From an uncultured Lachnospiraceae bacterium (GTDB lineage: Bacteria > Bacillota > Clostridia > Lachnospirales > Lachnospiraceae): DNA of 64,000 nucleotides. The first letter of the stretch is position 1. The number at the start of each line of letters is the position of its first letter. The position numbers were made by a program, and so were the translations under genes. The notes under the pieces are model-generated. The model did not search any database. It was not told the DNA's origin and saw nothing but the letters and a program-made list of their open reading frames with translations. The stretch covers positions 62,001-126,000 of the forward strand of contig CANCYR010000002.1 in assembly GCA_947382355.1 (NCBI GenBank), read 5' to 3'. This document shows, one piece after another, positions 26,337 to 34,351 of this stretch.

Positions 26337-27950
26337 ATGAAGAATACAAAAAAGCGGGTAAAGAAGATTGTCTTTATAGGCTGCGTGATGGTTCTGCCTT
26401 TTTTTGTTTTTTGGATGAAAAAGCAGGAGGATAACCGGTTTCTGGGGCTGAAAGAAATTACCGTACAGGAAAAGAACGAGATTATGGAGAAGCGCCGGAT
26501 AGAAAGGAGCGGTCTTTTGGACGTCCTGTATTTTAATCAGGAGGAAATCATAAGTGATAAAGACAATATTTATTATCTTCCTTTATCGGATAAGGAGGAA
26601 TGGGAAAAAGGAAAGTTGACGGGAAAAGAGGAAGGAATCAATATTTGTATAGTAACAGAGGGAAAAAGAAAGAAAAAACAGGAATATCAGTCAAAGGGAG
26701 AAGTATTGGAGCTTCTTATATATGATGAAGTAAGCTGTCTGGAGGCTTCTCTTCTTTTAACGGTATTTCCTGTGGCGGCCATAGATTTTCTGGATTGTCC
26801 GGAGGAAATAGCCCTGAAGGAAGAAGAGGTTTATTCACGGGTCTGTTTCTATGTTCCAAAGCAGGAACGGAAAAAAAGGGTTCAGGTCATCCATTCCTAC
26901 GGTCTGGTCCATAAAAGAGGAGGAAGCAGCCGGGAATTTGAGAAATGCGGATTGAAGCTTGAACTGATAGAAGAAAACGGGAAAAAAAGAAAGGAGGATA
27001 TATGCGGGCTGCGTAAAGATGATGACTGGATTCTGATTCCTATGTATACAGAGGAAAGCAAGCTTCGGGATAAGTTTTGCATAGATTTATGGAGAGAGAT
27101 AGCCGGAGGGGAAAAAGAGGATAACAGGGGCACGCAGATGGAGTATGTGGAGCTTATTTTAAATGGCACCTATTATGGACTTTACGGTCTGGCAGTTCCT
27201 TTGGATAAAAAACAACTGAGATTAAAGGAACAGGGGGAAGAAAGCGACATTCTTTTTCGGATAGACACCACACAGGGGATAGAGCTGTCCGCTTTGGAGC
27301 AGGCAGGAATGAAAAAAAACGCTGGAAATATTACTGTGAAATTTCCTAAAAACATGAATCAGCAAAAGTGGAATGCAGTCAGAGAGTTTTTATGGCTTGT
27401 TTATTTTGAAGAAGATCAGGTTTTTAACAAAGAAATAGAAAATTGGGTGGAAATGGAAAATATGGCGGACTTCTACCTGTTTCTAAATGTAATATACGGA
27501 AAAGATAATATATGGAAGAATATGTACTATTGTATGCGGATTCAGGAGGATGGCACCTATCGGGTATCACTTCTTCCATGGGATATGGATTTGAGTCTTG
27601 GAACATTATATGATGCTGAAAATCAAAACGGGCTTTACTGGAAATATGAAACAAGGGAGAATTTGGAAACGAAGGAATGTGCCTGCTATCTGACAAAGAG
27701 GCTGAGAAAGTTAAATGTGGGGGGATTTGAAGGTATTTTAAGAGAAAGATACAGAGAACTCAGTCAGGATGTTTTGCAGGAGGAAAGACTTTCTAAGCGG
27801 ATTGAGAGACTATCAGAACGGATTATTAGTTCCGGAGCATTTTACAGGGATAAACAGGCATGGCAGGAAAGCGGTCACAGTACCGATTATTCTATAATGA
27901 GGGAGGCAATTAGAAGACGTCTGGCGTATTTAAGTGACTTGGAAGGATAA
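26337..27950 (+). CDS. CotH-family kinase-like protein, membrane-anchored
   Basis: 537 residues with an N-terminal signal anchor (about 8-25). The C-terminal part fits the CotH kinase fold: G-S-S-R-E-F near 199, D-D-D-W-I-L-I-P-M-Y-T-E-E-S-K-L-R near 228-244, L-N-G-T-Y-Y-G-L-Y-G near 275, and P-W-D-M-D-L-S-L-G near 415 with the metal-binding Asp pair. Spore CotH phosphorylates coat proteins. Here CotH is linked to VTC and DUF4956, an association seen in other bacteria, which suggests a role at the cell surface rather than only in spores (inference). Starts 2 bp after the DUF4956 stop. Confidence 0.85.
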   Translation: MKNTKKRVKKIVFIGCVMVLPFFVFWMKKQEDNRFLGLKEITVQEKNEIMEKRRIERSGLLDVLYFNQEEIISDKDNIYYLPLSDKEEWEKGKLTGKEEGINICIVTEGKRKKKQEYQSKGEVLELLIYDEVSCLEASLLLTVFPVAAIDFLDCPEEIALKEEEVYSRVCFYVPKQERKKRVQVIHSYGLVHKRGGSSREFEKCGLKLELIEENGKKRKEDICGLRKDDDWILIPMYTEESKLRDKFCIDLWREIAGGEKEDNRGTQMEYVELILNGTYYGLYGLAVPLDKKQLRLKEQGEESDILFRIDTTQGIELSALEQAGMKKNAGNITVKFPKNMNQQKWNAVREFLWLVYFEEDQVFNKEIENWVEMENMADFYLFLNVIYGKDNIWKNMYYCMRIQEDGTYRVSLLPWDMDLSLGTLYDAENQNGLYWKYETRENLETKECACYLTKRLRKLNVGGFEGILRERYRELSQDVLQEERLSKRIERLSERIISSGAFYRDKQAWQESGHSTDYSIMREAIRRRLAYLSDLEG

Positions 27951-27953
27951 AAG

Positions 27954-28628
27954 ATGTTTCATGTACTTGTAGTGAAAGAGGATGAATATGGACAGAAAAC
28001 AACAGGGAAGCTGCTAAAAGATAACGGATTCATACCCTTTTATGCAAGGGATGGGCTGCTGGCTCTTGATATGATTGACAGGGTACATATTGATTTGATT
28101 ATTTTAGATGCGATGCTGCCTAATATGGATGGCTTTGAGCTGACCAGGATACTAAGGGAAGCTGACAGTGTACTGCCGATTTTAATGGTTTGTGAATCGG
28201 AGGAAAAAGAATACAAAAAAAGAGGTTTTTTAGCGGGTACAGATGATTATATGGTAAGGCCTGTAGATGAGGAAGAATTGATTTTAAGAATTCATGCCCT
28301 GTTAAGGCGGGCAAGGATGACAAATGAGCATCATTTGCAGGTAGGGGACATAAGTCTGGATTACGATGCCTTTTCTGTTACGATGGGAGGAGTGATACAA
28401 AACCTTCCTAAAAAAGAATTTCTTCTTCTTTATAAGCTTTTATCCTATCAGAATAAAATATTTACAAGAAGACAGCTTATGGATGAAATATGGAACATGG
28501 ACAGCAACACGGATGAAAGGACAGTGGATGTACATATTAACCGGCTTAGGAAAAAGTTCCGGAAGGAAAAGGCATTTCAGATTATTACGGTGCGGGGAAT
28601 GGGGTATAAAGCGGTTGTCATAACATAA
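27954..28628 (+). CDS. OmpR-family response regulator with atypical receiver
   Basis: 224 residues: receiver (1-118) and winged-helix DNA-binding domain (about 130-222; R-T-V-D-V-H-I-N-R-L-R-K-K). The phospho-acceptor Asp52 (L-D-A-M-L-P-N-M-D-G) is kept, but the first acidic position is Lys8 (V-V-K-E-D) and the conserved Lys of the K-P motif is Arg102 (Y-M-V-R-P-V). No histidine kinase is adjacent. It follows cotH by 3 bp, so it is the fourth gene of the VTC operon and may control it or the trk genes next door. Phosphorylation may be weak or unnecessary. Confidence 0.85.
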   Translation: MFHVLVVKEDEYGQKTTGKLLKDNGFIPFYARDGLLALDMIDRVHIDLIILDAMLPNMDGFELTRILREADSVLPILMVCESEEKEYKKRGFLAGTDDYMVRPVDEEELILRIHALLRRARMTNEHHLQVGDISLDYDAFSVTMGGVIQNLPKKEFLLLYKLLSYQNKIFTRRQLMDEIWNMDSNTDERTVDVHINRLRKKFRKEKAFQIITVRGMGYKAVVIT

Positions 28629-28648
28629 GATTTAATAGTTGAACTCTA

Positions 28649-28677
28649 TTGATATTTTTATGAAAACGCATTATACT
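28649..28677 (+). promoter_or_regulatory. Promoter of trkA-trkH
   Basis: TTGATA (28649-28654), 17 bp, TATACT (28672-28677). Its position argues that trkA starts downstream, at 28789. Confidence 0.7.
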
Positions 28678-28788
28678 TTATCTGTATGTTGCTTTCTGTG
28701 TTTTTTTGGAGATTCTAAAGATTTTCCCAAAAGGAAAAGAAGAGGAAAGCAGAAAAATAGAAAGGAAACGGTAAAACCGTATAAGGCT

Positions 28789-30147
28789 ATGCAGATTATA
28801 ATTGTAGGCTGTGGCAATGTAGGCGGAACTATCATTGAACAGCTTAGTAAGGAAGGACACAACATTTCCGTAATTGACATGAATGCCGCAAAGGTACAGC
28901 AGACAGCGGACCAGTTTGATGTGTTAGGAATTGTAGGAAACGGCGCCAGCTTTACCAAACAGATGGAGGCCGGAATTGAAAAAGCGGATTTACTTATTGC
29001 GGTAACGGGAAAAGATGAGTTAAATCTTCTATGCTGTGTCATTGCAAAAAAAGCAGGAAATAACTGTAATACTATTGCGCGGGTGAGAAATCCAGTGTAC
29101 AGTCAGAAAATCGACTATATCAGAAACGAGATGGGACTTTCCATGATTATCAATCCGGAGCTTGCAGCAGCAATGGAGGTTGGAAGGCTGGTGAAATTTC
29201 CATCTGCCATTGAAATTGATTCCTTTGCCAAAGGGAAGGTGGAAATTTTAAGCTTCCGGGTGGCAGAAGGAAATATTTTATGTAACGGTCCATTGAAGGA
29301 TATTGCTACAAAATATAATCGGGATGTGCTTGTGTGCATGGTGGAAAGAGGAGATGAGGTCATTATTCCGGACGGTAATTTTGTGATTCAGGAAAATGAC
29401 ATTGTATCTGTGGTTGCCTCTTCCAAAAATGCCATGGCGTTTTTCCGTAAAATCGGTATTTTTACGGGAAAGGCAAAAAGCGTAATGATTATTGGCGGCG
29501 GGGAGACCGCTTATTATCTGGCAGCGTATCTTTCCACTATGGGAATCCGCGTGAAGATTGTGGAAAAGGATAAAGAGCGATGTGAAGAGCTTACGGAGCT
29601 TCTGCCAAAGGCAATGGTTATCTGCGGGGATGGAACGGACAGGACCCTGCTTATGGAGGAAGGACTGAAAAGTACAGAAGCCTTTATTGCATGGACCAAT
29701 TTTGATGAAGAGAATATCATGCTTTCCCTGTTTGCAAAAAAGGTTTCCGGTGCAAAGCTGATTACCAAGGTGCACCGGATTTCCTATGATGAAATTATTG
29801 CGGAGCTGAATTTGGGCAGCATCATGTATCCAAAGCATATTACGGCAGAGAGCATCGTGCGTTATGTAAGAGCCATGCAGAATTCCATTGGAAGCAATGT
29901 GGAGACTTTGTACCGGCTTTGCGATAACCGGGTGGAGGCATTGGAATTTAAGGTAAATGAGCAGTCTAAGGTGGTAGGCGTGCCTTTGCAGGAGCTTCAG
30001 CTAAAAAGCAACCTGTTAATCTGTTCTATTAAGCATAGGGGAAAAATCATTACACCGGGCGGGCAGGACCGGATTTCAGTGGGGGACACCGTGGTAGTAG
30101 TCACCACGAATACCGGACTGGATGATATTCGGGATATATTGAAATAA
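28789..30147 (+). CDS. trkA: Trk potassium uptake regulatory subunit
   Basis: Cytoplasmic NAD(H)/nucleotide-binding gating subunit of the Trk potassium system. From the ATG at 28789 it reads MQIIIVGCGNVGG and has 452 residues, close to E. coli TrkA (458). The frame is open upstream to 28639, but that extension contains the promoter and no family sequence. Two Rossmann/TrkA-C repeats: G-C-G-N-V-G-G near 7-13 and I-I-G-G-G-E-T-A-Y-Y-L near 232. AAGG lies close to the ATG inside a short hairpin region. trkH follows by 52 bp. Confidence 0.93.
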   Translation: MQIIIVGCGNVGGTIIEQLSKEGHNISVIDMNAAKVQQTADQFDVLGIVGNGASFTKQMEAGIEKADLLIAVTGKDELNLLCCVIAKKAGNNCNTIARVRNPVYSQKIDYIRNEMGLSMIINPELAAAMEVGRLVKFPSAIEIDSFAKGKVEILSFRVAEGNILCNGPLKDIATKYNRDVLVCMVERGDEVIIPDGNFVIQENDIVSVVASSKNAMAFFRKIGIFTGKAKSVMIIGGGETAYYLAAYLSTMGIRVKIVEKDKERCEELTELLPKAMVICGDGTDRTLLMEEGLKSTEAFIAWTNFDEENIMLSLFAKKVSGAKLITKVHRISYDEIIAELNLGSIMYPKHITAESIVRYVRAMQNSIGSNVETLYRLCDNRVEALEFKVNEQSKVVGVPLQELQLKSNLLICSIKHRGKIITPGGQDRISVGDTVVVVTTNTGLDDIRDILK

Positions 30148-30199
30148 TGGCAGGCGCTTTTTCAGTATAAAGCCTGCTGGAATAAAATAAGAGGCAGAT

Positions 30200-31642
30200 A
30201 TGAATCGTTCAATTATTCGTTATATATTGGCAAGTGTATTGGAATTTGAGGCATTATTTTTATCGCTGCCCTGTCTAATCGCGATTATTTATAAAGAAAA
30301 GAGCTTTTACTCCTTTTTTGGAGTAATGCTCCTTTGTTTTGTTCTGGGGCGGCTTGGAAAAGTGAAAAAGCCCAAAATGGACCAGTTTTATGCAAGGGAA
30401 GGCTTCGTAACGGTTTCTTTAAGCTGGATTATATTAAGTATTATGGGCGCCCTGCCTTTTTATATAAGCGGGGAAATTCCTTCTTATGTAGACGCCCTGT
30501 TTGAAACCATTTCCGGTTTTACAACTACAGGCTCCAGCATCCTTTCCAATGTGGAAGGCCTGTCCCATTGCTCCTTGTTTTGGAGAAGCTTTACCCACTG
30601 GATAGGAGGCATGGGAGTGTTAGTGTTTATTCTTTCCGTGCTTCCGTTAGTAGGAGGGTACAATATGTATCTGATGCGGGCAGAGTCTACCGGCGCCAAT
30701 GTAAGTAAATTTGTACCAAGGGTCAAAGAATCTGCAAGGATTTTATATAAGATTTATTTTGCCATTACCATTACCGTAGTGGCCTGTCTGTGTATTGCAA
30801 AGGTGCCTTTCTTTGATGCATTATTATTGGGATTTGGAACAGTAGGAACAGGGGGATTTGGCGTTTTAAATGACAGTGTGGCGTCCTATTCCGTTCCGGT
30901 ACAGGCAATCCTTACTGTTTTCATGATTTTATGCGGCGTTAATTTTAATGTATATTATCTACTGCAGCAGAAGAAACCGAAAGAAGCGCTGAAATGTGAA
31001 GAGATGAGATGGTACCTTATTATTATCGGCATATCTGCCGGCATTATTGCTTTCCAGATAAGGGACAGCTTTGCCACAGGCTTTCAGGCAGTGCATCATT
31101 CACTTTTTCAGGTAGCCTCTATTATTACCACCACTGGGTTTGGCTCTGTAGATTTTGATACATGGCCCGCCTTGTCCAAATCCATTCTGGTGCTTTTGAT
31201 GTTTATCGGCGCCTGTGCGGGAAGCACGGGAGGTGGAATTAAAGTATCCAGAATCGTCGTGTTATGTAAAAATATAAAGAAAGAGCTTTCGTATATTATT
31301 CATCCAAGAATTGTGAAAGGGATTCATTTCGAAGGCCATGTGCTGCCAAAGGAAACACTAAAATCCATTCAGGTATACCTGACTACCATTACCGTGGTCT
31401 TTACAGTATCCCTGCTGCTTGTTTCCATAGAAAACCATGATATGATAACGAATTTCACTGCGGTAGCGGCCACCCTGAATAATATAGGACCAGGTCTGGG
31501 ACTGGTGGGGCCTACGCAGAACTTTGGGTTCTTTTCCGATTTTTCTAAAATTGTCCTGATGGTTGATATGTTAATCGGAAGGCTGGAGCTGTTCCCGATG
31601 CTTGTTCTTCTGTCCCCTTCCACCTGGAGGAAAAATGGATAA
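30200..31642 (+). CDS. trkH: Trk-type potassium uptake channel subunit
   Basis: 480-residue membrane protein with the four pore-loop repeats of the SKT superfamily: G-F-T-T-T-G-S-S (about 107-114), G-T-V-G-T-G-G-F-G-V (about 213-222), T-T-T-G-F-G-S-V-D (about 311-319) and N-I-G-P-G-L-G (about 429-435), each with the filter glycine. Imports potassium, gated by TrkA. Ends with a terminator. Confidence 0.95.
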   Translation: MNRSIIRYILASVLEFEALFLSLPCLIAIIYKEKSFYSFFGVMLLCFVLGRLGKVKKPKMDQFYAREGFVTVSLSWIILSIMGALPFYISGEIPSYVDALFETISGFTTTGSSILSNVEGLSHCSLFWRSFTHWIGGMGVLVFILSVLPLVGGYNMYLMRAESTGANVSKFVPRVKESARILYKIYFAITITVVACLCIAKVPFFDALLLGFGTVGTGGFGVLNDSVASYSVPVQAILTVFMILCGVNFNVYYLLQQKKPKEALKCEEMRWYLIIIGISAGIIAFQIRDSFATGFQAVHHSLFQVASIITTTGFGSVDFDTWPALSKSILVLLMFIGACAGSTGGGIKVSRIVVLCKNIKKELSYIIHPRIVKGIHFEGHVLPKETLKSIQVYLTTITVVFTVSLLLVSIENHDMITNFTAVAATLNNIGPGLGLVGPTQNFGFFSDFSKIVLMVDMLIGRLELFPMLVLLSPSTWRKNG

Positions 31643-31671
31643 ATTTAAAAATGTATAAAAAATTCCAGCTT

Positions 31672-31710
31672 AAAAACCTGAACATTTCATACGGTTCAGG
31701 TTTTTTCTTG
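31672..31710 (+). terminator. Terminator of the trk operon
   Basis: AAAAACCTGAAC (31672-31683) pairs with GTTCAGGTTTTT (31694-31705), 10-nt loop, T-rich tail ending TTCTTG. Confidence 0.85.
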
Positions 31711-31724
31711 AATTAATTGGGGTC

Positions 31725-31771
31725 ATCGTTCAGGCATCCGATTCCTGTGGGGGAACTGATGTCTGAACGAT
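31725..31771. repeat. Dispersed hairpin repeat, copy A
   Basis: A 47-bp hairpin: ATCGTTCAGGCATC (31725-31738) pairs with GATGTCTGAACGAT (31758-31771), with one G.T, around a 19-nt loop that reads CGATTCCTGTGGGGGAACT. The loop plus right arm matches the right arm of the 220-bp element at 41912-42131 and the small hairpin at 43334-43381. It lies between the trk terminator and the Pho-box of the next operon. Confidence 0.75.
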
Positions 31772-31793
31772 CAATAAATAAATGGGGAAAATT

Positions 31794-31847
31794 TTACAAG
31801 GATTTTACCATATCGGGATTACAAATTTGAAAATCCTGCTGTATGAT
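31794..31847 (+). promoter_or_regulatory. Pho-box-like repeats and promoter of the PhoP/PhoR-like operon
   Basis: TTACAA (31794-31799) and TTACCA (31805-31810) repeat with an 11-bp period, as PhoP/PhoB direct repeats do in Firmicutes. Downstream TTACAA (31819-31824), 17 bp, TATGAT (31842-31847) can be the promoter. The same repeat stands before the phosphate carrier gene, at 34258. Confidence 0.6.
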
Positions 31848-31892
31848 AAGGAAAAGAAATATATTTATTTTAAAGGAAAGAAGTGACGTTGG

Positions 31893-32567
31893 ATGATTTT
31901 TTGCGTGGAAGATGATAACAGTATTCGTGATTTAATGATATATACTTTAAATTCTGCCGGATTTGAGGCAAAGGGATTTCCTGATGGCATGGATTTTTTT
32001 TGTGCATTAGAGGAAGAAATGCCGGAGCTTATTATGCTTGACATTATGCTGCCCGGTGAAGATGGCATTACGATATTGAAAAGGCTGCGTGCCAATGCTT
32101 CTTTGGCGGAGATTCCGGTAATTCTGGCCACAGCAAAGGGAACGGAATATGATAAAGTAATGGGGCTTGATCTGGGAGCTGATGATTATCTTGTAAAACC
32201 CTTTGGAATGATGGAAATGATATCGCGTGTAAAAGCAGTGCTTCGCCGCAGCAGGCCCAAGGAAGATATAAAGATTTTAAAAAGCGGCTGTCTGGAATTA
32301 AATTTGAGAGAGCATACTGTATTTGTAAATGGTGACAGGATTGTGCTTACATTAAAGGAGTATGAAATGCTTCGGCTGTTTATGGACAATCCCGGAAGAG
32401 TATTTACCAGAGAACAGCTTTTGCAGAGTATATGGAGTTCCTGTTATATAGGCGAAACCCGCACTGTGGATGTTCATATCGGCACTTTGCGTTCAAAGCT
32501 GGGCATCTGCGGCGGTTATATTGAAACTGTCCGGGGTGTGGGTTATCGGATGGAGATGAAGCCATGA
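31893..32567 (+). CDS. PhoB/PhoP-like response regulator
   Basis: 224 residues, OmpR/PhoB class. Receiver with Glu6/Asp7, phospho-acceptor Asp50 (M-L-D-I-M-L-P-G-E-D-G) and the conserved K-P (D-D-Y-L-V-K-P-F), all intact. C-terminal winged helix with R-T-V-D-V-H-I-G-T-L-R-S-K-L. Its stop overlaps the kinase start by 4 bp. The neighbouring phosphate carrier and Pho-box-like repeats suggest phosphate control; this is inferred from context, not from specificity residues. Confidence 0.9.
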   Translation: MIFCVEDDNSIRDLMIYTLNSAGFEAKGFPDGMDFFCALEEEMPELIMLDIMLPGEDGITILKRLRANASLAEIPVILATAKGTEYDKVMGLDLGADDYLVKPFGMMEMISRVKAVLRRSRPKEDIKILKSGCLELNLREHTVFVNGDRIVLTLKEYEMLRLFMDNPGRVFTREQLLQSIWSSCYIGETRTVDVHIGTLRSKLGICGGYIETVRGVGYRMEMKP

Positions 32568-34228
32568 CAAAACGCATCTTTCAATCAATTTTTATAGTAG
32601 CGCTTAGTGTTTTTTTTGCATCAATTGCATTGTTCATGGGTGTGCTTTACGATTATTTTTCAGGCGTTCAGTACAGTCAGCTGAGAATGCAGACCAATCT
32701 TGCGGCTCAGGGAGCAGAAAATGAGGGAATTTCATATTTTGAAGGATTGGATGCCCGGGATTACCGCATTACCTGGATAGATATGGACGGTACTGTACTT
32801 TATGACAGTATATCGGATTCGGCAAAAATGGAGAATCATCTGGAACGGGATGAAATCAGCCGTGCCATATCTGAAGGCGCAGGGGAAAGCTCCCGTTATT
32901 CTGTTACCCTGATGGAACGTTCTCTTTACTGTGCAAAGCGTTTGTCTGATGGCACCATATTAAGGATTTCTGTGGCGCAAAACACATTATTTACTCTGCT
33001 TCTTGGCATGTTCCAGCCTATTTGCATTATTTTTGCGGCAGCAGTGATTTTGTCACTGGTATTGGCGTTTCGTCTGTCCAGGGGAATTGTAAAGCCGCTC
33101 AATGATTTGAATCTGGATGAACCTTTAAATAATCAGGGTTATGATGAGCTTATTCCATTGCTTCGCCGTCTTGATGCGCAGCAGCGTCAGATTAGAAAGC
33201 AGGGGGAGAAATTACGGCAAAAGCAGAGCGAGTTTGAGACGGTGACGACAGGCATGGCGGAAGGGATTGTCCTGCTGAATATGAAAAGGATTATTTTAGC
33301 CATCAACCCGGCGGCAGTAAAACTTTTTCAGACGGATAATTCCTGCGTGGGAAAGTATATTCTTTCAGTGGAACGCAGTCAAAAGCTACAGGAGCTTCTT
33401 CAAAAGGCAGGGGATGGAAAACATGCAGAAATGATTATGGAATTAGGAAACGGCAAATATCAGCTTGCTGCAAGCCCTGTTTTTTCAGATGAACTGGTAT
33501 CGGGCATTGTTCTTTTGATGCTGGATGTAACTGAAAAGGAGAAGGCGGAACAGATGCGCCGTGAGTTTACGGCAAACGTGTCCCACGAACTGAAGACGCC
33601 CCTTCATACCATTTCCGGATGTGCTGAACTGCTGGCAAACGGCATGGTGAAGCAAATGGATGTTATGGACTTTTCCAGACAGATTTATATGGAGGCACAG
33701 CGAATGATTCAGCTTGTTGAGGATATTATCAGGCTTTCTCATTTGGATGAGGGAGCAGATGAGCAAAAGCGTGAGGAGGTTGATTTATCTGCCATGGCAG
33801 GCGAAGTGCTGGAAAGTCTCCAAAGACAGGCTGCAGAAGCTCACATTAAAATCAGGCTTGATGGGGAAAGGGCTGTGGTTTATGGAGTTCCCCGGCTGCT
33901 TCAGGGTATTATTTACAATCTTTGTGACAATGCAATAAAATATAACCGCAGAGAGGGCTCTGTTTTAGTAACCGTAAAAAATGAAGAGCATATAGTCTGC
34001 CTTTCTGTTACAGATACCGGTATCGGCATTCCAAAAGAACATCAGGAACGCATTTTTGAACGCTTTTACCGGGTGGATAAAAGCCACTCAAGGGAAATAG
34101 GAGGAACGGGACTGGGGCTTTCCATTGTGAAACATGCTGCAAGGCTGCATGATGCAGAAGTAGAACTGGAGAGTGATGTTGAGTGCGGGACAACCGTTAA
34201 GGTTTACTTTCCAAAAGCTTATAAATAG
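32564..34228 (+). CDS. PhoR-like sensor histidine kinase
   Basis: 554 residues. Two transmembrane helices (about 5-30 and 146-168) enclose an extracytoplasmic sensor domain; a PAS-like domain follows (about 220-320). HisKA has E-F-T-A-N-V-S-H-E-L-K-T-P-L with the phospho-acceptor His at 341. The ATPase domain shows N-L-C-D-N-A-I-K-Y (N box), D-T-G-I-G-I-P (G1) and G-G-T-G-L-G-L-S-I-V (G2). This is the usual PhoR layout. Cognate partner of the regulator encoded just upstream. Confidence 0.9.
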   Translation: MTKRIFQSIFIVALSVFFASIALFMGVLYDYFSGVQYSQLRMQTNLAAQGAENEGISYFEGLDARDYRITWIDMDGTVLYDSISDSAKMENHLERDEISRAISEGAGESSRYSVTLMERSLYCAKRLSDGTILRISVAQNTLFTLLLGMFQPICIIFAAAVILSLVLAFRLSRGIVKPLNDLNLDEPLNNQGYDELIPLLRRLDAQQRQIRKQGEKLRQKQSEFETVTTGMAEGIVLLNMKRIILAINPAAVKLFQTDNSCVGKYILSVERSQKLQELLQKAGDGKHAEMIMELGNGKYQLAASPVFSDELVSGIVLLMLDVTEKEKAEQMRREFTANVSHELKTPLHTISGCAELLANGMVKQMDVMDFSRQIYMEAQRMIQLVEDIIRLSHLDEGADEQKREEVDLSAMAGEVLESLQRQAAEAHIKIRLDGERAVVYGVPRLLQGIIYNLCDNAIKYNRREGSVLVTVKNEEHIVCLSVTDTGIGIPKEHQERIFERFYRVDKSHSREIGGTGLGLSIVKHAARLHDAEVELESDVECGTTVKVYFPKAYK

Positions 34229-34257
34229 CGGGGAAATGTATAGAACACCATATTATT

Positions 34258-34274
34258 TTACAAGAATTTTACAA
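34258..34274 (+). promoter_or_regulatory. Pho-box-like direct repeat before the phosphate carrier
   Basis: TTACAA (34258-34263) and TTACAA (34269-34274), exact repeats with an 11-bp period, in the 123-bp gap between the kinase and nptA-like genes. A TTGATG (34291) with TACCAT (34314) 17 bp on is a weak promoter candidate. Confidence 0.6.
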
Positions 34275-34351
34275 GATTCCGGTAATGAATTTGATGTACA
34301 TGTGAGAAAATATTACCATAGAAAGAGGATAGGAAGGATGAAATAACTCAT

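Noticed and set aside
28639-28788. N-terminal extension of trkA
   Set aside because: It overlaps a TTGATA-17-TATACT promoter, and the TrkA Rossmann fold starts exactly at the ATG at 28789.
31672-31771. Copy A hairpin as a second terminator of the trk operon
   Set aside because: The hairpin is followed by CAATAAAT rather than a T-run, and a good terminator lies just before it; the core shared with other repeats explains it better.
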